This document shows positions 50,163 through 57,881 of a DNA stretch of 64,000 bases, in pieces. The position numbers and the translations under genes were made by a program. The DNA is from Pseudomonadota bacterium (lineage in GTDB: Bacteria; Pseudomonadota; Gammaproteobacteria; Burkholderiales; Burkholderiaceae_B): the NCBI GenBank assembly GCA_023439305.1, contig JAEXOO010000040.1, positions 137,686 through 201,685 on the forward strand, written 5' to 3'. Every line of letters starts with the position of its first letter. The stretch's first letter is position 1. Under the pieces are notes generated by a model, which was not told where the DNA came from, ran no database searches, and saw only the letters and a program-made list of their open reading frames with translations.

Positions 50163-51821
50163 ATGTCTTTTTTTCGCCGACTGCCTCTATGGCAAGTGGC
50201 AGCCCTGTTGGTTGCGGCCATCGTGGCCGCACCCGTCATCACCCTGCTGATCCATGCCCTGGGGGGCAATACGGCGCATTGGTCCCACTTGTTCCAATTC
50301 GTGCTTCCCAATGCATTGCGCAATACCGGCCTGCTTTTGCTGGGGGTGGGTGTGCTGGTCAGCTGCCTGGGCGTGGGAGCCGCCTGGCTCATCACCGCTT
50401 ACGATTTTCCCGGACGACGTGTTTTGCAATGGGCCTTGCTGTTGCCCCTGGCGGTCCCCACGTACATTGTCGCCTTTGCCTACCTGGACCTGTTGCATCC
50501 GATCGGCCCCGTTCAGTCGTTGATCCGCGATCTGCTGGGCTACAGCAGCCCGCGAGAGTTCCGCCTGCCGGATCTGCGTTCCTTAGGTGGCGCCGTTTTC
50601 CTGCTGGGATTTGTGCTCTATCCCTATGTATACCTGAGTACGCGCGCCATGTTCGCCACGCAGTCGGCCAGTCTTCTGGAGGCGGCGCGCATCATGGGCG
50701 AATCAGGCCGCAGCGTGTTTTTTCGAGTCGCTTTGCCCATGGCCCGTCCCGCCATCGCCGTGGGCGTCAGTCTGGCGCTGCTCGAAACCTTGAACGATAT
50801 CGGTGCATCCGAATTCCTGGGCGTGCAGACCTTGACCGTGTCTATCTATACCACCTGGGTCACCCGCTCCGACCTGGCGGGGGCCGCCCAGATCGCCGTA
50901 TCCATGCTTGTCATCGTGGCGGGACTGATCACGATCGAACGATATGGCCGCCGGCGACAGGCCTATGCCGGCAATCAGCGCTCTGAGCCCATACGCCCTA
51001 CCCGGCTGCGCGGCGCCGCGCGCTGGCTGGCACTGGCCCTGGGGCTGATTCCTGTAGTGATCGGCTTTGTGGCCCCGTCCCTGTATCTGCTGAATGAAAC
51101 CATCAAGCATCTGGCCCAGGCGGGCGCCGTATCGAGTCAGTTGCTGGCCAGCGCCTGGAATACTATTTACATCGCCGCCCTGGCGACGCTGGCGACTCTG
51201 TCGTGCGGCCTGATTGTGGCCTGGGCGGCCCGTGCTGTACGCCATGGGCGCAAGCCGCGCTTTGCGCGTGTGCTGGCCGGGATCAGCAGTCTGGGCTACG
51301 CCATTCCCGGCACGGTGCTGGCCATCGGCCTGCTCACACCCCTGGTGCTGTTCGATTCTTTTTATAACCAGGTCTTGTCCTGGCTGGGGCTCAAGCCTGC
51401 TGGATTGGTTCTGATGGGCTCCACACTGGCCTTGATGCTGGCCTATACCTTGCGCTTTCTGGCTATTTCGATAGGCGGGCTGGAAGCTGGGCTGGCGCGT
51501 ATTCCGCCATCGCTTGAACAAGCCTCGCGGCTGCTGGGTGAAACCCCCGGCGGCACGCTCAAACGGGTGCATCTGCCCTTGCTGCGGCCCGCCATGGGCG
51601 CGGCGGCGCTGCTGATCTTCGTGGATGCCATGAAGGAGCTGCCGGCCACGCTGCTGCTGCGCCCCATGAATTTCGATACCCTGGCCACCTGGCTGTATGC
51701 CGAAGCGGCGCGCGGCACCTACGAAGAAGGTGCCGTGGCCGCTCTGGCCATCGTACTGGCGGGTCTGATTCCCGTGATTCTGCTGGCGCGCACACAACTG
51801 ACGGCCCTGGGCCGACGCTGA
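50163..51821 (+). CDS. fbpB: Ferric iron ABC transporter permease (fused double domain)
   Basis: 552 residues with about 12 helices: two BPD-type permease domains in one chain, as in FbpB/ThiP. EAA loops are LEAARIMGESGRSVFFRVALPMARP and LEQASRLLGETPGGTLKRVHLPLLRP. It forms the channel fed by FbpA. The ATG at 50163 (MSFFRRLPLW) is chosen over the open frame from 50043; neither has a strong ribosome-binding site. Confidence 0.92.
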   Translation: MSFFRRLPLWQVAALLVAAIVAAPVITLLIHALGGNTAHWSHLFQFVLPNALRNTGLLLLGVGVLVSCLGVGAAWLITAYDFPGRRVLQWALLLPLAVPTYIVAFAYLDLLHPIGPVQSLIRDLLGYSSPREFRLPDLRSLGGAVFLLGFVLYPYVYLSTRAMFATQSASLLEAARIMGESGRSVFFRVALPMARPAIAVGVSLALLETLNDIGASEFLGVQTLTVSIYTTWVTRSDLAGAAQIAVSMLVIVAGLITIERYGRRRQAYAGNQRSEPIRPTRLRGAARWLALALGLIPVVIGFVAPSLYLLNETIKHLAQAGAVSSQLLASAWNTIYIAALATLATLSCGLIVAWAARAVRHGRKPRFARVLAGISSLGYAIPGTVLAIGLLTPLVLFDSFYNQVLSWLGLKPAGLVLMGSTLALMLAYTLRFLAISIGGLEAGLARIPPSLEQASRLLGETPGGTLKRVHLPLLRPAMGAAALLIFVDAMKELPATLLLRPMNFDTLATWLYAEAARGTYEEGAVAALAIVLAGLIPVILLARTQLTALGRR

Positions 51822-51823
51822 TC

Positions 51824-52624
51824 ATGACTGCATTCCTGGACCTGCAGGCCATTACCCTGGCCTATGAAACTGCCGAGGGCTTCCGCCCTGTGGTGGACCA
51901 ACTGAATCTGCAACTGCCCCAAGGCGAGATCGGCTGCCTGCTCGGCGCCTCGGGCTGTGGCAAGACCACGGTGCTGCGCGCCATTGCCGGCTTCGAGCCT
52001 CTACGCGACGGACGTATCCTGCTCAATGGAGAGCTCTTGTCCAGTGTCGGACAGCAGATTCCGCCCGAACATCGCCATGTGGGCATGATGTTCCAGGATT
52101 ACGCTCTCTTCCCGCACCTCACCGTGGAAAAGAATGTCGCGTTCGGCCTGCGCCGATGGGATAAAAGCGAACGCGACGCCCGGGTACGGGAAATGCTGGA
52201 ACTCGTGGACCTGGATCGGCTCGCCCAGCGCTACCCTCATGAATTGTCGGGCGGCCAGCAGCAGCGTGTGGCCCTGGCTCGCGCACTGGCGCCCAAACCC
52301 TCTCTCCTGCTGTTGGATGAACCATTTTCCAATCTGGACGTGGATACGCGTGAGCGCCTGGCTTTCGAGGTGCGTGACATTCTAAAAAGCACGGGCATCA
52401 CGGCCATCCTGGTCACGCACAACCAGGCCGAGGCCTTTGCCATTGCCGACCGCATCGGCGTGATGCAAGCGGGCAAGATCATCCAGTGGGATACCCCGTA
52501 TGGTCTGCATCATCATCCCGTGAACGAGTTCGTGGCGGATTTCATTCGGCGTGAGGCCATCATGGCACAACGCGCCCAGGCTTTTCTGCGTGGCGGCCAC
52601 GTGCCCGAGCCGGTCTATCACTAA
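51824..52624 (+). CDS. fbpC: Ferric iron ABC transporter, ATP-binding protein
   Basis: 266 residues. Walker A LGASGCGKTTVLRAI, signature LSGGQQQRVALARAL, Walker B LLLLDEPFSNLDVDTRE and switch His VTHNQAEAF. It is shorter than MalK-type subunits and lacks a TOBE regulatory domain. It follows fbpB by 2 bases. Its stop overlaps by 4 bases the stop of the convergent glutaredoxin-MauE gene, with no terminator between. Confidence 0.93.
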   Translation: MTAFLDLQAITLAYETAEGFRPVVDQLNLQLPQGEIGCLLGASGCGKTTVLRAIAGFEPLRDGRILLNGELLSSVGQQIPPEHRHVGMMFQDYALFPHLTVEKNVAFGLRRWDKSERDARVREMLELVDLDRLAQRYPHELSGGQQQRVALARALAPKPSLLLLDEPFSNLDVDTRERLAFEVRDILKSTGITAILVTHNQAEAFAIADRIGVMQAGKIIQWDTPYGLHHHPVNEFVADFIRREAIMAQRAQAFLRGGHVPEPVYH

Positions 52625-53382
52625 GGCGCCAGCGCCATGGGCTTGACGACCATCCAGACTGCCATGGCCACCATCATCACGTTCTCGGTCAGGGAGACAA
52701 AGCCCAAGGGCACGGAGCTGTCTCCCCCAACGCACGCGCACTTGAGTTCGCGCTTGTCGATATAGACCGCTTTGAACACGGAAATAGCGCCGATACCGCC
52801 AATGCCCAGGGCCAGCGGAACCGACAGCCACATCCAGACGCCGGCGATCATCAGAACACCGGCCACGGCCTCGGCAAAGGGATACAGGCTGGCATACCGG
52901 ACCCAGCGCTGCGCCAGCAGGTCGTAGTTCAGGAACATGATGGAAAAACTGTCTATATCCTTGAGCTTTTGCAGCGCCAGCAGGCACATGGCCATGGAGA
53001 TGAACCATTCCACAGTCTGGATGGAAGCAATGGCGCCGAACGCGGCCCAGCTTGCGGCCAGCGCCATCAAGGCAGCCATGGAGAAGAGCGCGATTACTGG
53101 AGTGTAGGAAACCACATCCTTGTCCCTGGGGGCTTGCCCCAGGAAGGTGAGCAGTGCATCGTAGCCGCCGATCCGGCGGCCGTCGATAAAAACCTGAGGG
53201 GTGGTATCCACATGATGCCTGGCTTTGAACGCGTCGATTTCCTCTCGGTTCCGCAAGAGATGATCATCCACTCGATACCCTTCGCGCTTCAGGAGATCCA
53301 GCGCTTTCAGCCCATAAGGGCACGTGTGCTCAGCCGTCACCATGCGGTGCAGTTCGGCGCGTTTGGATGCCTGTGTCGCCAT
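52621..53382 (-). CDS. Glutaredoxin fused to MauE/DoxX-like membrane domain
   Basis: 253 residues. The N-terminal ~85 residues form a glutaredoxin-like domain with a CPYG active site (HTCPYGLKALDLLKREGY), a monothiol-like motif, and cis-Pro in TTPQVFIDGRRIGGYDAL. The C-terminal part has four to five helices of the MauE/DoxX type, with a late Cys pair (ELKCACVGGDSSVPLG). Such fusions may move reducing power across the membrane, as MauE is needed for periplasmic disulfides in methylamine dehydrogenase. AAGGAG precedes the ATG at 53382; upstream in-frame extension over a GTTGCC repeat is rejected. Confidence 0.88.
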   Translation of the reverse strand: MATQASKRAELHRMVTAEHTCPYGLKALDLLKREGYRVDDHLLRNREEIDAFKARHHVDTTPQVFIDGRRIGGYDALLTFLGQAPRDKDVVSYTPVIALFSMAALMALAASWAAFGAIASIQTVEWFISMAMCLLALQKLKDIDSFSIMFLNYDLLAQRWVRYASLYPFAEAVAGVLMIAGVWMWLSVPLALGIGGIGAISVFKAVYIDKRELKCACVGGDSSVPLGFVSLTENVMMVAMAVWMVVKPMALAP

Positions 53383-53570
53383 AGCCCACTCCTTTGACTT
53401 CCGATGCTGCGTTGCCGTTGCCGTTGCCGTCGCCCCGACCAGGCGATGGTTTTCTTGCGTCATGTCCCTACCCTAGCTGAAATGTCGCCTCACTCCTGTA
53501 ACCAGCGGTATGCCGGTTGTGCGAGATTCCATCCGATATGGAGCACTGCTGCCCCACACGTGGAGCAGGC

Positions 53571-53599
53571 AAAAAAAGAGCGGCTCGCAGGCCGCTCTT
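53571..53599 (-). terminator. Terminator of glnA
   Basis: AAGAGCGGC and GCCGCTCTT (53576-53584, 53591-53599) form a 9-bp stem followed on the minus strand by seven T. It is 33 bases after the glnA stop. Confidence 0.9.
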
Positions 53600-53631
53600 G
53601 CAGGACTGAACCGGCGCTTGGCCGGTCCCCT

Positions 53632-55044
53632 TTACAGGCTGTAGTACATGTCGAATTCGACCGGATGCGGCACCATGCGCAGGCGGGTGATCTCGGCTTG
53701 CTTGAGCTCGATAAAGGCATCCAGCATCTCGTTGCTGAACACGCCGCCGCGGGTCAGGAACTCGCGATCCTTGTCCAGGGCTTCAATGGCTTGTTCCAGA
53801 GATACGCAGACGGTCGGGATTTTTGCGTCTTCTTCGGGCGGCAAATCGTACAGATTCTTGTCGGCAGCATCGCCGGGATGGATCTTGTTCTGTACGCCGT
53901 CCAGGCCGGCCATCATCAGGGCCGAGAAAGCCAGGTAGGGATTGGCCATTGGATCGGGGAAGCGGGCTTCCACGCGACGAGCCTTGGGGTTGCTGACGTA
54001 TGGAATGCGGATCGAAGCCGAGCGGTTACGGGCCGAGTAGGCCAGCTTGACCGGGGCTTCGAAGTGAGGCACCAGACGCTTGTAGGAGTTGGTCGTGGGG
54101 TTGGTGATGGCGTTCAGGGCGCGGGCGTGCTTGATGATGCCGCCGATGTAGAACAGCGCGAACTCCGACAGCCCGGCGTACTCGTTGCCTGCAAACAGGT
54201 TCTGGCCGTCTTTCCAGATGGATTGGTGCACGTGCATGCCCGATCCGTTGTCACCCACGATGGGCTTGGGCATGAAGGTAGCCGTCTTGCCGTAGACATG
54301 TGCTACGTTGTGGATGGTGTACTTCATGATCTGGTTCCAGTCGGCACGCTCGACCAGCGTCGAGAAGCGGGTGCCGATTTCCAACTGGCCTGGGGCTGCC
54401 ACTTCGTGGTGATGGATTTCCACGGGAACGCCCTGCTGCTCCAGCAACAGACACATTTCGGCGCGCAGGTCGGAGAAGGAGTCCACGGGAGACACAGGCA
54501 CGTAGCCGCCTTTCACGCCGGGGCGATGGCCCAGATTGTTGCCGTTGAACTCGATGCCGCGCGACCAGGGGGCTTCTTCGGAGCGGATCTTCACGAAACT
54601 GCCCGACATATCGTCGTTCCAGGTGATGCCGTCGAAGACGAAGAACTCGGGCTCAGGGCCGAAGTAGGCGGTGTCGCCCAGGCCGCTGGAGCGCAGATAG
54701 GCCTCGGCGCGCTTGGCCAGAGAGCGCGGATCGCGGTCGTAGCCTTTCAGGTCCGAAGGCTCGACCACGTCACACGTCAGGATCAGGGTGGGCTCTTCGC
54801 GGAAAGGATCCATGCGCGCCGTCTTGGCGTCAGGGATCAGCAGCATGTCCGATGCTTCAATGCCTTTCCAGCCGGGCAGCGAGGAACCGTCGAAGGCAAC
54901 GCCGGATTCAAATCGATCCTCGTCCACAGCATGGGCAGGCGTGGTCAAGTGGTGTTCGCGGCCTAAGGTATCCGTAAAACGGAAGTCCACAAACGCGATT
55001 TCGCGTTCAGCTATGATCTTCAGAACATCTTCGGGGGTGGACAT
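53632..55044 (-). CDS. glnA: Type I glutamine synthetase
   Basis: 470 residues. FDGSSLPGWKGIEASDM, the metal-site EPEFFVFD, the ATP-binding KPIVGDNGSGMHVHQS and the adenylylation site NLYDLPPEE (Tyr) show a class I-beta enzyme controlled by GlnE. It makes glutamine from glutamate, ammonia and ATP. GGAGTC precedes the ATG. Its promoter (55210-55237) is crossed by a perfect dyad, and a hairpin lies in its leader. No glnL/glnG genes are nearby. Confidence 0.97.
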   Translation of the reverse strand: MSTPEDVLKIIAEREIAFVDFRFTDTLGREHHLTTPAHAVDEDRFESGVAFDGSSLPGWKGIEASDMLLIPDAKTARMDPFREEPTLILTCDVVEPSDLKGYDRDPRSLAKRAEAYLRSSGLGDTAYFGPEPEFFVFDGITWNDDMSGSFVKIRSEEAPWSRGIEFNGNNLGHRPGVKGGYVPVSPVDSFSDLRAEMCLLLEQQGVPVEIHHHEVAAPGQLEIGTRFSTLVERADWNQIMKYTIHNVAHVYGKTATFMPKPIVGDNGSGMHVHQSIWKDGQNLFAGNEYAGLSEFALFYIGGIIKHARALNAITNPTTNSYKRLVPHFEAPVKLAYSARNRSASIRIPYVSNPKARRVEARFPDPMANPYLAFSALMMAGLDGVQNKIHPGDAADKNLYDLPPEEDAKIPTVCVSLEQAIEALDKDREFLTRGGVFSNEMLDAFIELKQAEITRLRMVPHPVEFDMYYSL

Positions 55045-55092
55045 GTTGACTCCAGCGTCAATGAGGAAAACAAAAGATGAAGGGGTTCACGA

Positions 55093-55111
55093 CGGGTCCT
55101 TGTATGACCCG
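55093..55111 (-). other. Hairpin in the glnA leader
   Basis: CGGGTC (55093-55098) and GACCCG (55106-55111) form a 6-bp stem with a 7-base loop, about 50 bases upstream of the glnA start and downstream of the predicted promoter. It has no T-tract; it may be a minor structure of the leader. Confidence 0.35.
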
Positions 55112-55209
55112 CAGTGGTAAATCCGGCGCACGCATCCCCGGCAGGCCTGCCCTTCTTTGTCTGGTCCACTTGAGTAAGAGAATTGTGACACTGGCTTTAC
55201 CTGAAATTG

Positions 55210-55238
55210 ATTGTAGAGCAATTGTGCAGATGCACAAT
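55210..55238 (-). promoter_or_regulatory. glnA promoter with dyad over the -35
   Basis: Minus-strand -35 TTGTGC (55232-55237) and -10 TACAAT (55210-55215) are 16 bp apart. The dyad ATTGTGCA-GA-TGCACAAT (55221-55238, perfect 8-bp arms) covers the -35. The half-sites point the opposite way from NtrC sites (TGCAC...GTGCA), and no sigma-54 GG/GC element is evident. Confidence 0.55.
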
Positions 55239-55268
55239 AAAAAAATGACTTAAATGCACACATTCCTG

Positions 55269-56492
55269 TCAGGAAGCGTCTTCAGGCAGGAACGCTTCTT
55301 GCAGATCATTCAGGAAACGCCAGCCCAGCTCGCTTGCGCGGATACGCACAGGGTCCGATGTCAGCAGGCCTTTTTCAATGTTGCGCCGCAAAATAGGCGC
55401 GATTTTGGAGAGTGGGACGCCCGTACGTTCCTGGAAGTAAATGGCGGGCACGCCCTCTTTCAGGCGCAAGGCATTGAGCATGAACTCGAAAGGCAGATCG
55501 GCGGCAGGTACGCGAGCATTATGCGCGTAGTGGCTGCCGTCGCGTCGCGGCGCGGACTCCATCCATGTGGCCGGGCTGCGCACAGTAGCGGTGCGGACGA
55601 TACGGTCGTGAAACGACAGCTTTCCGTGCGCGCCCGGACCAATGCCTAGGTAGTCGCCGAACTCCCAGTAGTTCAGGTTGTGGCGACTGTGTCCGCCGCG
55701 TTGGGCATAAGCGGAGATTTCATACTGATTCCAACCGCGGCTGGCGGTCAGTTCTATCAGCCTGTCCTGCATGGCGGCGCTATCGTCGTCGTCAGGCAGG
55801 GCGGGCGGGTATTTGGCAAAGACGGTATTGGGTTCCAGCGTCAGGTGATACAGAGACAGATGTTCGGTGCCGAAGGCCATGGCTTGCAGCAGGTCCTGCT
55901 CGGATTGAGCCGGGCTCTGGCCGGGCAAGGCGTACATCAAGTCCAGGTTGACCCGGTCTACGGCCTTCATGGCCATGCCGATGGCCTGGCGCGCCTGTTC
56001 GCCGTCATGGATTCGGCCCAGCGCCTTCAAGGCCTCGTCGTTGAAGCTCTGCACGCCCAGCGATAGCCGGTTGACGCCGCTGCGGGCAAAATCCAGGAAT
56101 TTTCCCGCCTCGGCCGTGCCTGGATTGGCTTCCAGGGTGATTTCTGCGTCAGGCAGCAGATTCAGATGCGAGCGCAGCATGGCCAGCAGGCGATCCAGGG
56201 CCGAGGCGGACAGTAGACTGGGCGTTCCTCCGCCGATGAAGACGGAAATGACTTGGCGACCCCAGATCAAGGGCAGGTTCTGTTCCAGATCGGCCTGCAA
56301 GGCCGTCAGGTAGAGTTCTTCTGGCAACTCGGCCGGCGATGCATGTGAGTTGAAATCGCAATACGGGCATTTGCGCACGCACCAGGGCACATGCACATAC
56401 ACGGACAGCGGCGGCAGGCTGGGCAGCAAGGTGGCGGGGCCCGAGCCGGGCCGAATGCGCACTTCAGGCGAAAAATCGCTCATGGCGGTCAC
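55269..56492 (-). CDS. hemW: HemW, radical SAM heme chaperone (HemN-like)
   Basis: 407 residues. The radical SAM cluster motif is CVRKCPYC (CX3CX2C), with YVHVPWC ahead and GGGTPSLLS after it. The sequence lacks the extra N-terminal part of true HemN coproporphyrinogen oxidase, so HemW, a heme trafficking protein, is the better call. The GTG start at 56492 overlaps the rdgB stop (GTGA) with GGAG 5 bases ahead; an in-frame ATG at 56483 is the alternative. Third gene of rph-rdgB-hemW. Confidence 0.93.
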   Translation of the reverse strand: MTAMSDFSPEVRIRPGSGPATLLPSLPPLSVYVHVPWCVRKCPYCDFNSHASPAELPEELYLTALQADLEQNLPLIWGRQVISVFIGGGTPSLLSASALDRLLAMLRSHLNLLPDAEITLEANPGTAEAGKFLDFARSGVNRLSLGVQSFNDEALKALGRIHDGEQARQAIGMAMKAVDRVNLDLMYALPGQSPAQSEQDLLQAMAFGTEHLSLYHLTLEPNTVFAKYPPALPDDDDSAAMQDRLIELTASRGWNQYEISAYAQRGGHSRHNLNYWEFGDYLGIGPGAHGKLSFHDRIVRTATVRSPATWMESAPRRDGSHYAHNARVPAADLPFEFMLNALRLKEGVPAIYFQERTGVPLSKIAPILRRNIEKGLLTSDPVRIRASELGWRFLNDLQEAFLPEDAS

Positions 56493-57112
56493 GCGCGCTC
56501 CAGGTCCGAACGGAGCAAGGCTAACAGGCTTTGCAATGCCTGCCCGCGATGGCTGTGGCGGTTCTTCAGTTCAGGCGGCAATTGTGCGACCGTCTGCTGG
56601 AATTCGGGGATATAAAAATGCGGATCGTAGCCAAAGCCCTGCTCACCCAGGGGCTGGTCCACAATTTCGCCGCGCCAGGTGCCTTCAACAATGATGGGGC
56701 GAGGGTCGTCAGCGTGGCGTACGTAGACCAGCAGCGCTACATAACAGGCTCGCCGGTCGGTTTGGCCATGCAGGCGCTGCACCAGCAGCGCATTGTTGGC
56801 AGCATCGGATTTTTCGCCGCCCTGCTCCAATACGGCATACCGGGCCGAATAGACGCCGGGCGCCCCGCCCAGAGCATCCACGCACAGGCCGGAATCATCG
56901 GCCAGGGCCGGCAATCCGGTCAGACGACTGGCATGGCGCGCCTTGGCCAGCGCGTTCTCGACAAAGGTGCCGAATGGTTCGTCCGCTTCGGGCACGCCCA
57001 ATTGCCCTTGGGGCACCATCGTGATGCCCGCCTCGGACAGAATGGCGGAAAATTCCTTCAGTTTGCCGGCATTGTTGGATGCCAGCACGACCTGTTTGTT
57101 CGTGGTGTTCAT
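56489..57112 (-). CDS. rdgB: XTP/dITP diphosphatase (non-canonical purine NTPase)
   Basis: 207 residues. SNNAGKLKEFSAIL at the N-terminus, ALADDSGLCVDALGGAPGVYSARYA (metal- and base-binding) and GFGYDPHFY are diagnostic of the HAM1/RdgB family. It removes dITP/XTP from the nucleotide pool to avoid mutations. It starts 1 base after the rph stop and its stop overlaps hemW. Confidence 0.97.
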   Translation of the reverse strand: MNTTNKQVVLASNNAGKLKEFSAILSEAGITMVPQGQLGVPEADEPFGTFVENALAKARHASRLTGLPALADDSGLCVDALGGAPGVYSARYAVLEQGGEKSDAANNALLVQRLHGQTDRRACYVALLVYVRHADDPRPIIVEGTWRGEIVDQPLGEQGFGYDPHFYIPEFQQTVAQLPPELKNRHSHRGQALQSLLALLRSDLERA

Positions 57113-57113
57113 C

Positions 57114-57851
57114 TTAGAGCCCCAGGGCCTGGCGCTGGGCGGCCATCAGTTGGCGTATGCCATGGTCGGCCAGGTCCAGCAGGCTGTTCAGAGTAGCGCG
57201 ATCGAAGGTCTGGCCTTCGGCAGTGCCCTGCACTTCGACAAAATGGCCGCTGCCTGTCATGACGATGTTCATGTCGGCGCCGCAGGCGGAGTCCTCTTCG
57301 TAGTCCAGGTCCAGCACGGGAGCGCCGCCGGCCAGGCCGACAGATACGGCGGCCAGCTGATCGGTCACCGGACTGGACTGGAGCAGGCCTTGTTGCTGCA
57401 GAGTGCGCACGGCCAGGCTGGCCGCCACCCAGGCGCCTGTGATGCTGGCGCAGCGCGTGCCGCCGTCGGCCTGAATGACGTCGCAATCAATGTGCAATGT
57501 ACGCTCGCCCAGTGCCGTCAGATCGAACACAGCGCGCAGGCTGCGTCCGATCAGACGTTGGATTTCCTGGGTGCGGCCGCTTTGCTTGCCTCGCGCGGCC
57601 TCCCGGTCCGAGCGCGTGTGCGTCGAGCGCGGCAGCATGCCATATTCCGCCGTGACCCACCCCTGTCCCTTGCCTTTCAGGAATGGCGGGACCTTTTCCA
57701 GTACGCTGGCATTGCACAGAACATGCGTGTCGCCCATGCGAATCAGCACCGAGCCCTCGGCATGCCGGGTGAAGCCGGTCAGAAATTCAACAGGACGGCA
57801 CTGATCGGCGCGGCGACCGGAGTGGCGCGCGGTGGAAACGGTCTGGGACAA
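57114..57851 (-). CDS. rph: Ribonuclease PH
   Basis: 245 residues. HSGRRADQCRPVEFLTGF, PFLKGKGQGWVTAEYGMLPRSTHTR and VIQADGGTRCASITGAW are diagnostic. It trims tRNA 3' ends using phosphate. The start codon is TTG at 57851, with GGAGTC 6 bases ahead. It lies 30 bases after the stop of the YhaN-like ATPase gene on the same strand. Confidence 0.97.
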   Translation of the reverse strand: MSQTVSTARHSGRRADQCRPVEFLTGFTRHAEGSVLIRMGDTHVLCNASVLEKVPPFLKGKGQGWVTAEYGMLPRSTHTRSDREAARGKQSGRTQEIQRLIGRSLRAVFDLTALGERTLHIDCDVIQADGGTRCASITGAWVAASLAVRTLQQQGLLQSSPVTDQLAAVSVGLAGGAPVLDLDYEEDSACGADMNIVMTGSGHFVEVQGTAEGQTFDRATLNSLLDLADHGIRQLMAAQRQALGL

Positions 57852-57881
57852 GGCAAGACTCCAATGGGGAAATCAAAACCC

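Noticed and set aside
53411..53434. GTTGCC repeat (three exact copies and one variant)
   Set aside because: A short 6-bp repeat upstream of the glutaredoxin-MauE start; only translated if a poorer upstream start were used, so no function is claimed.
53404..54966. 520-residue plus-strand open frame over glnA
   Set aside because: Antisense shadow of the strongly conserved glnA; no family motif.
55045..55260. Sigma-54/NtrC promoter for glnA
   Set aside because: No GG-N10-GC element was found, and the TGCA dyad has half-sites in the wrong orientation for NtrC.
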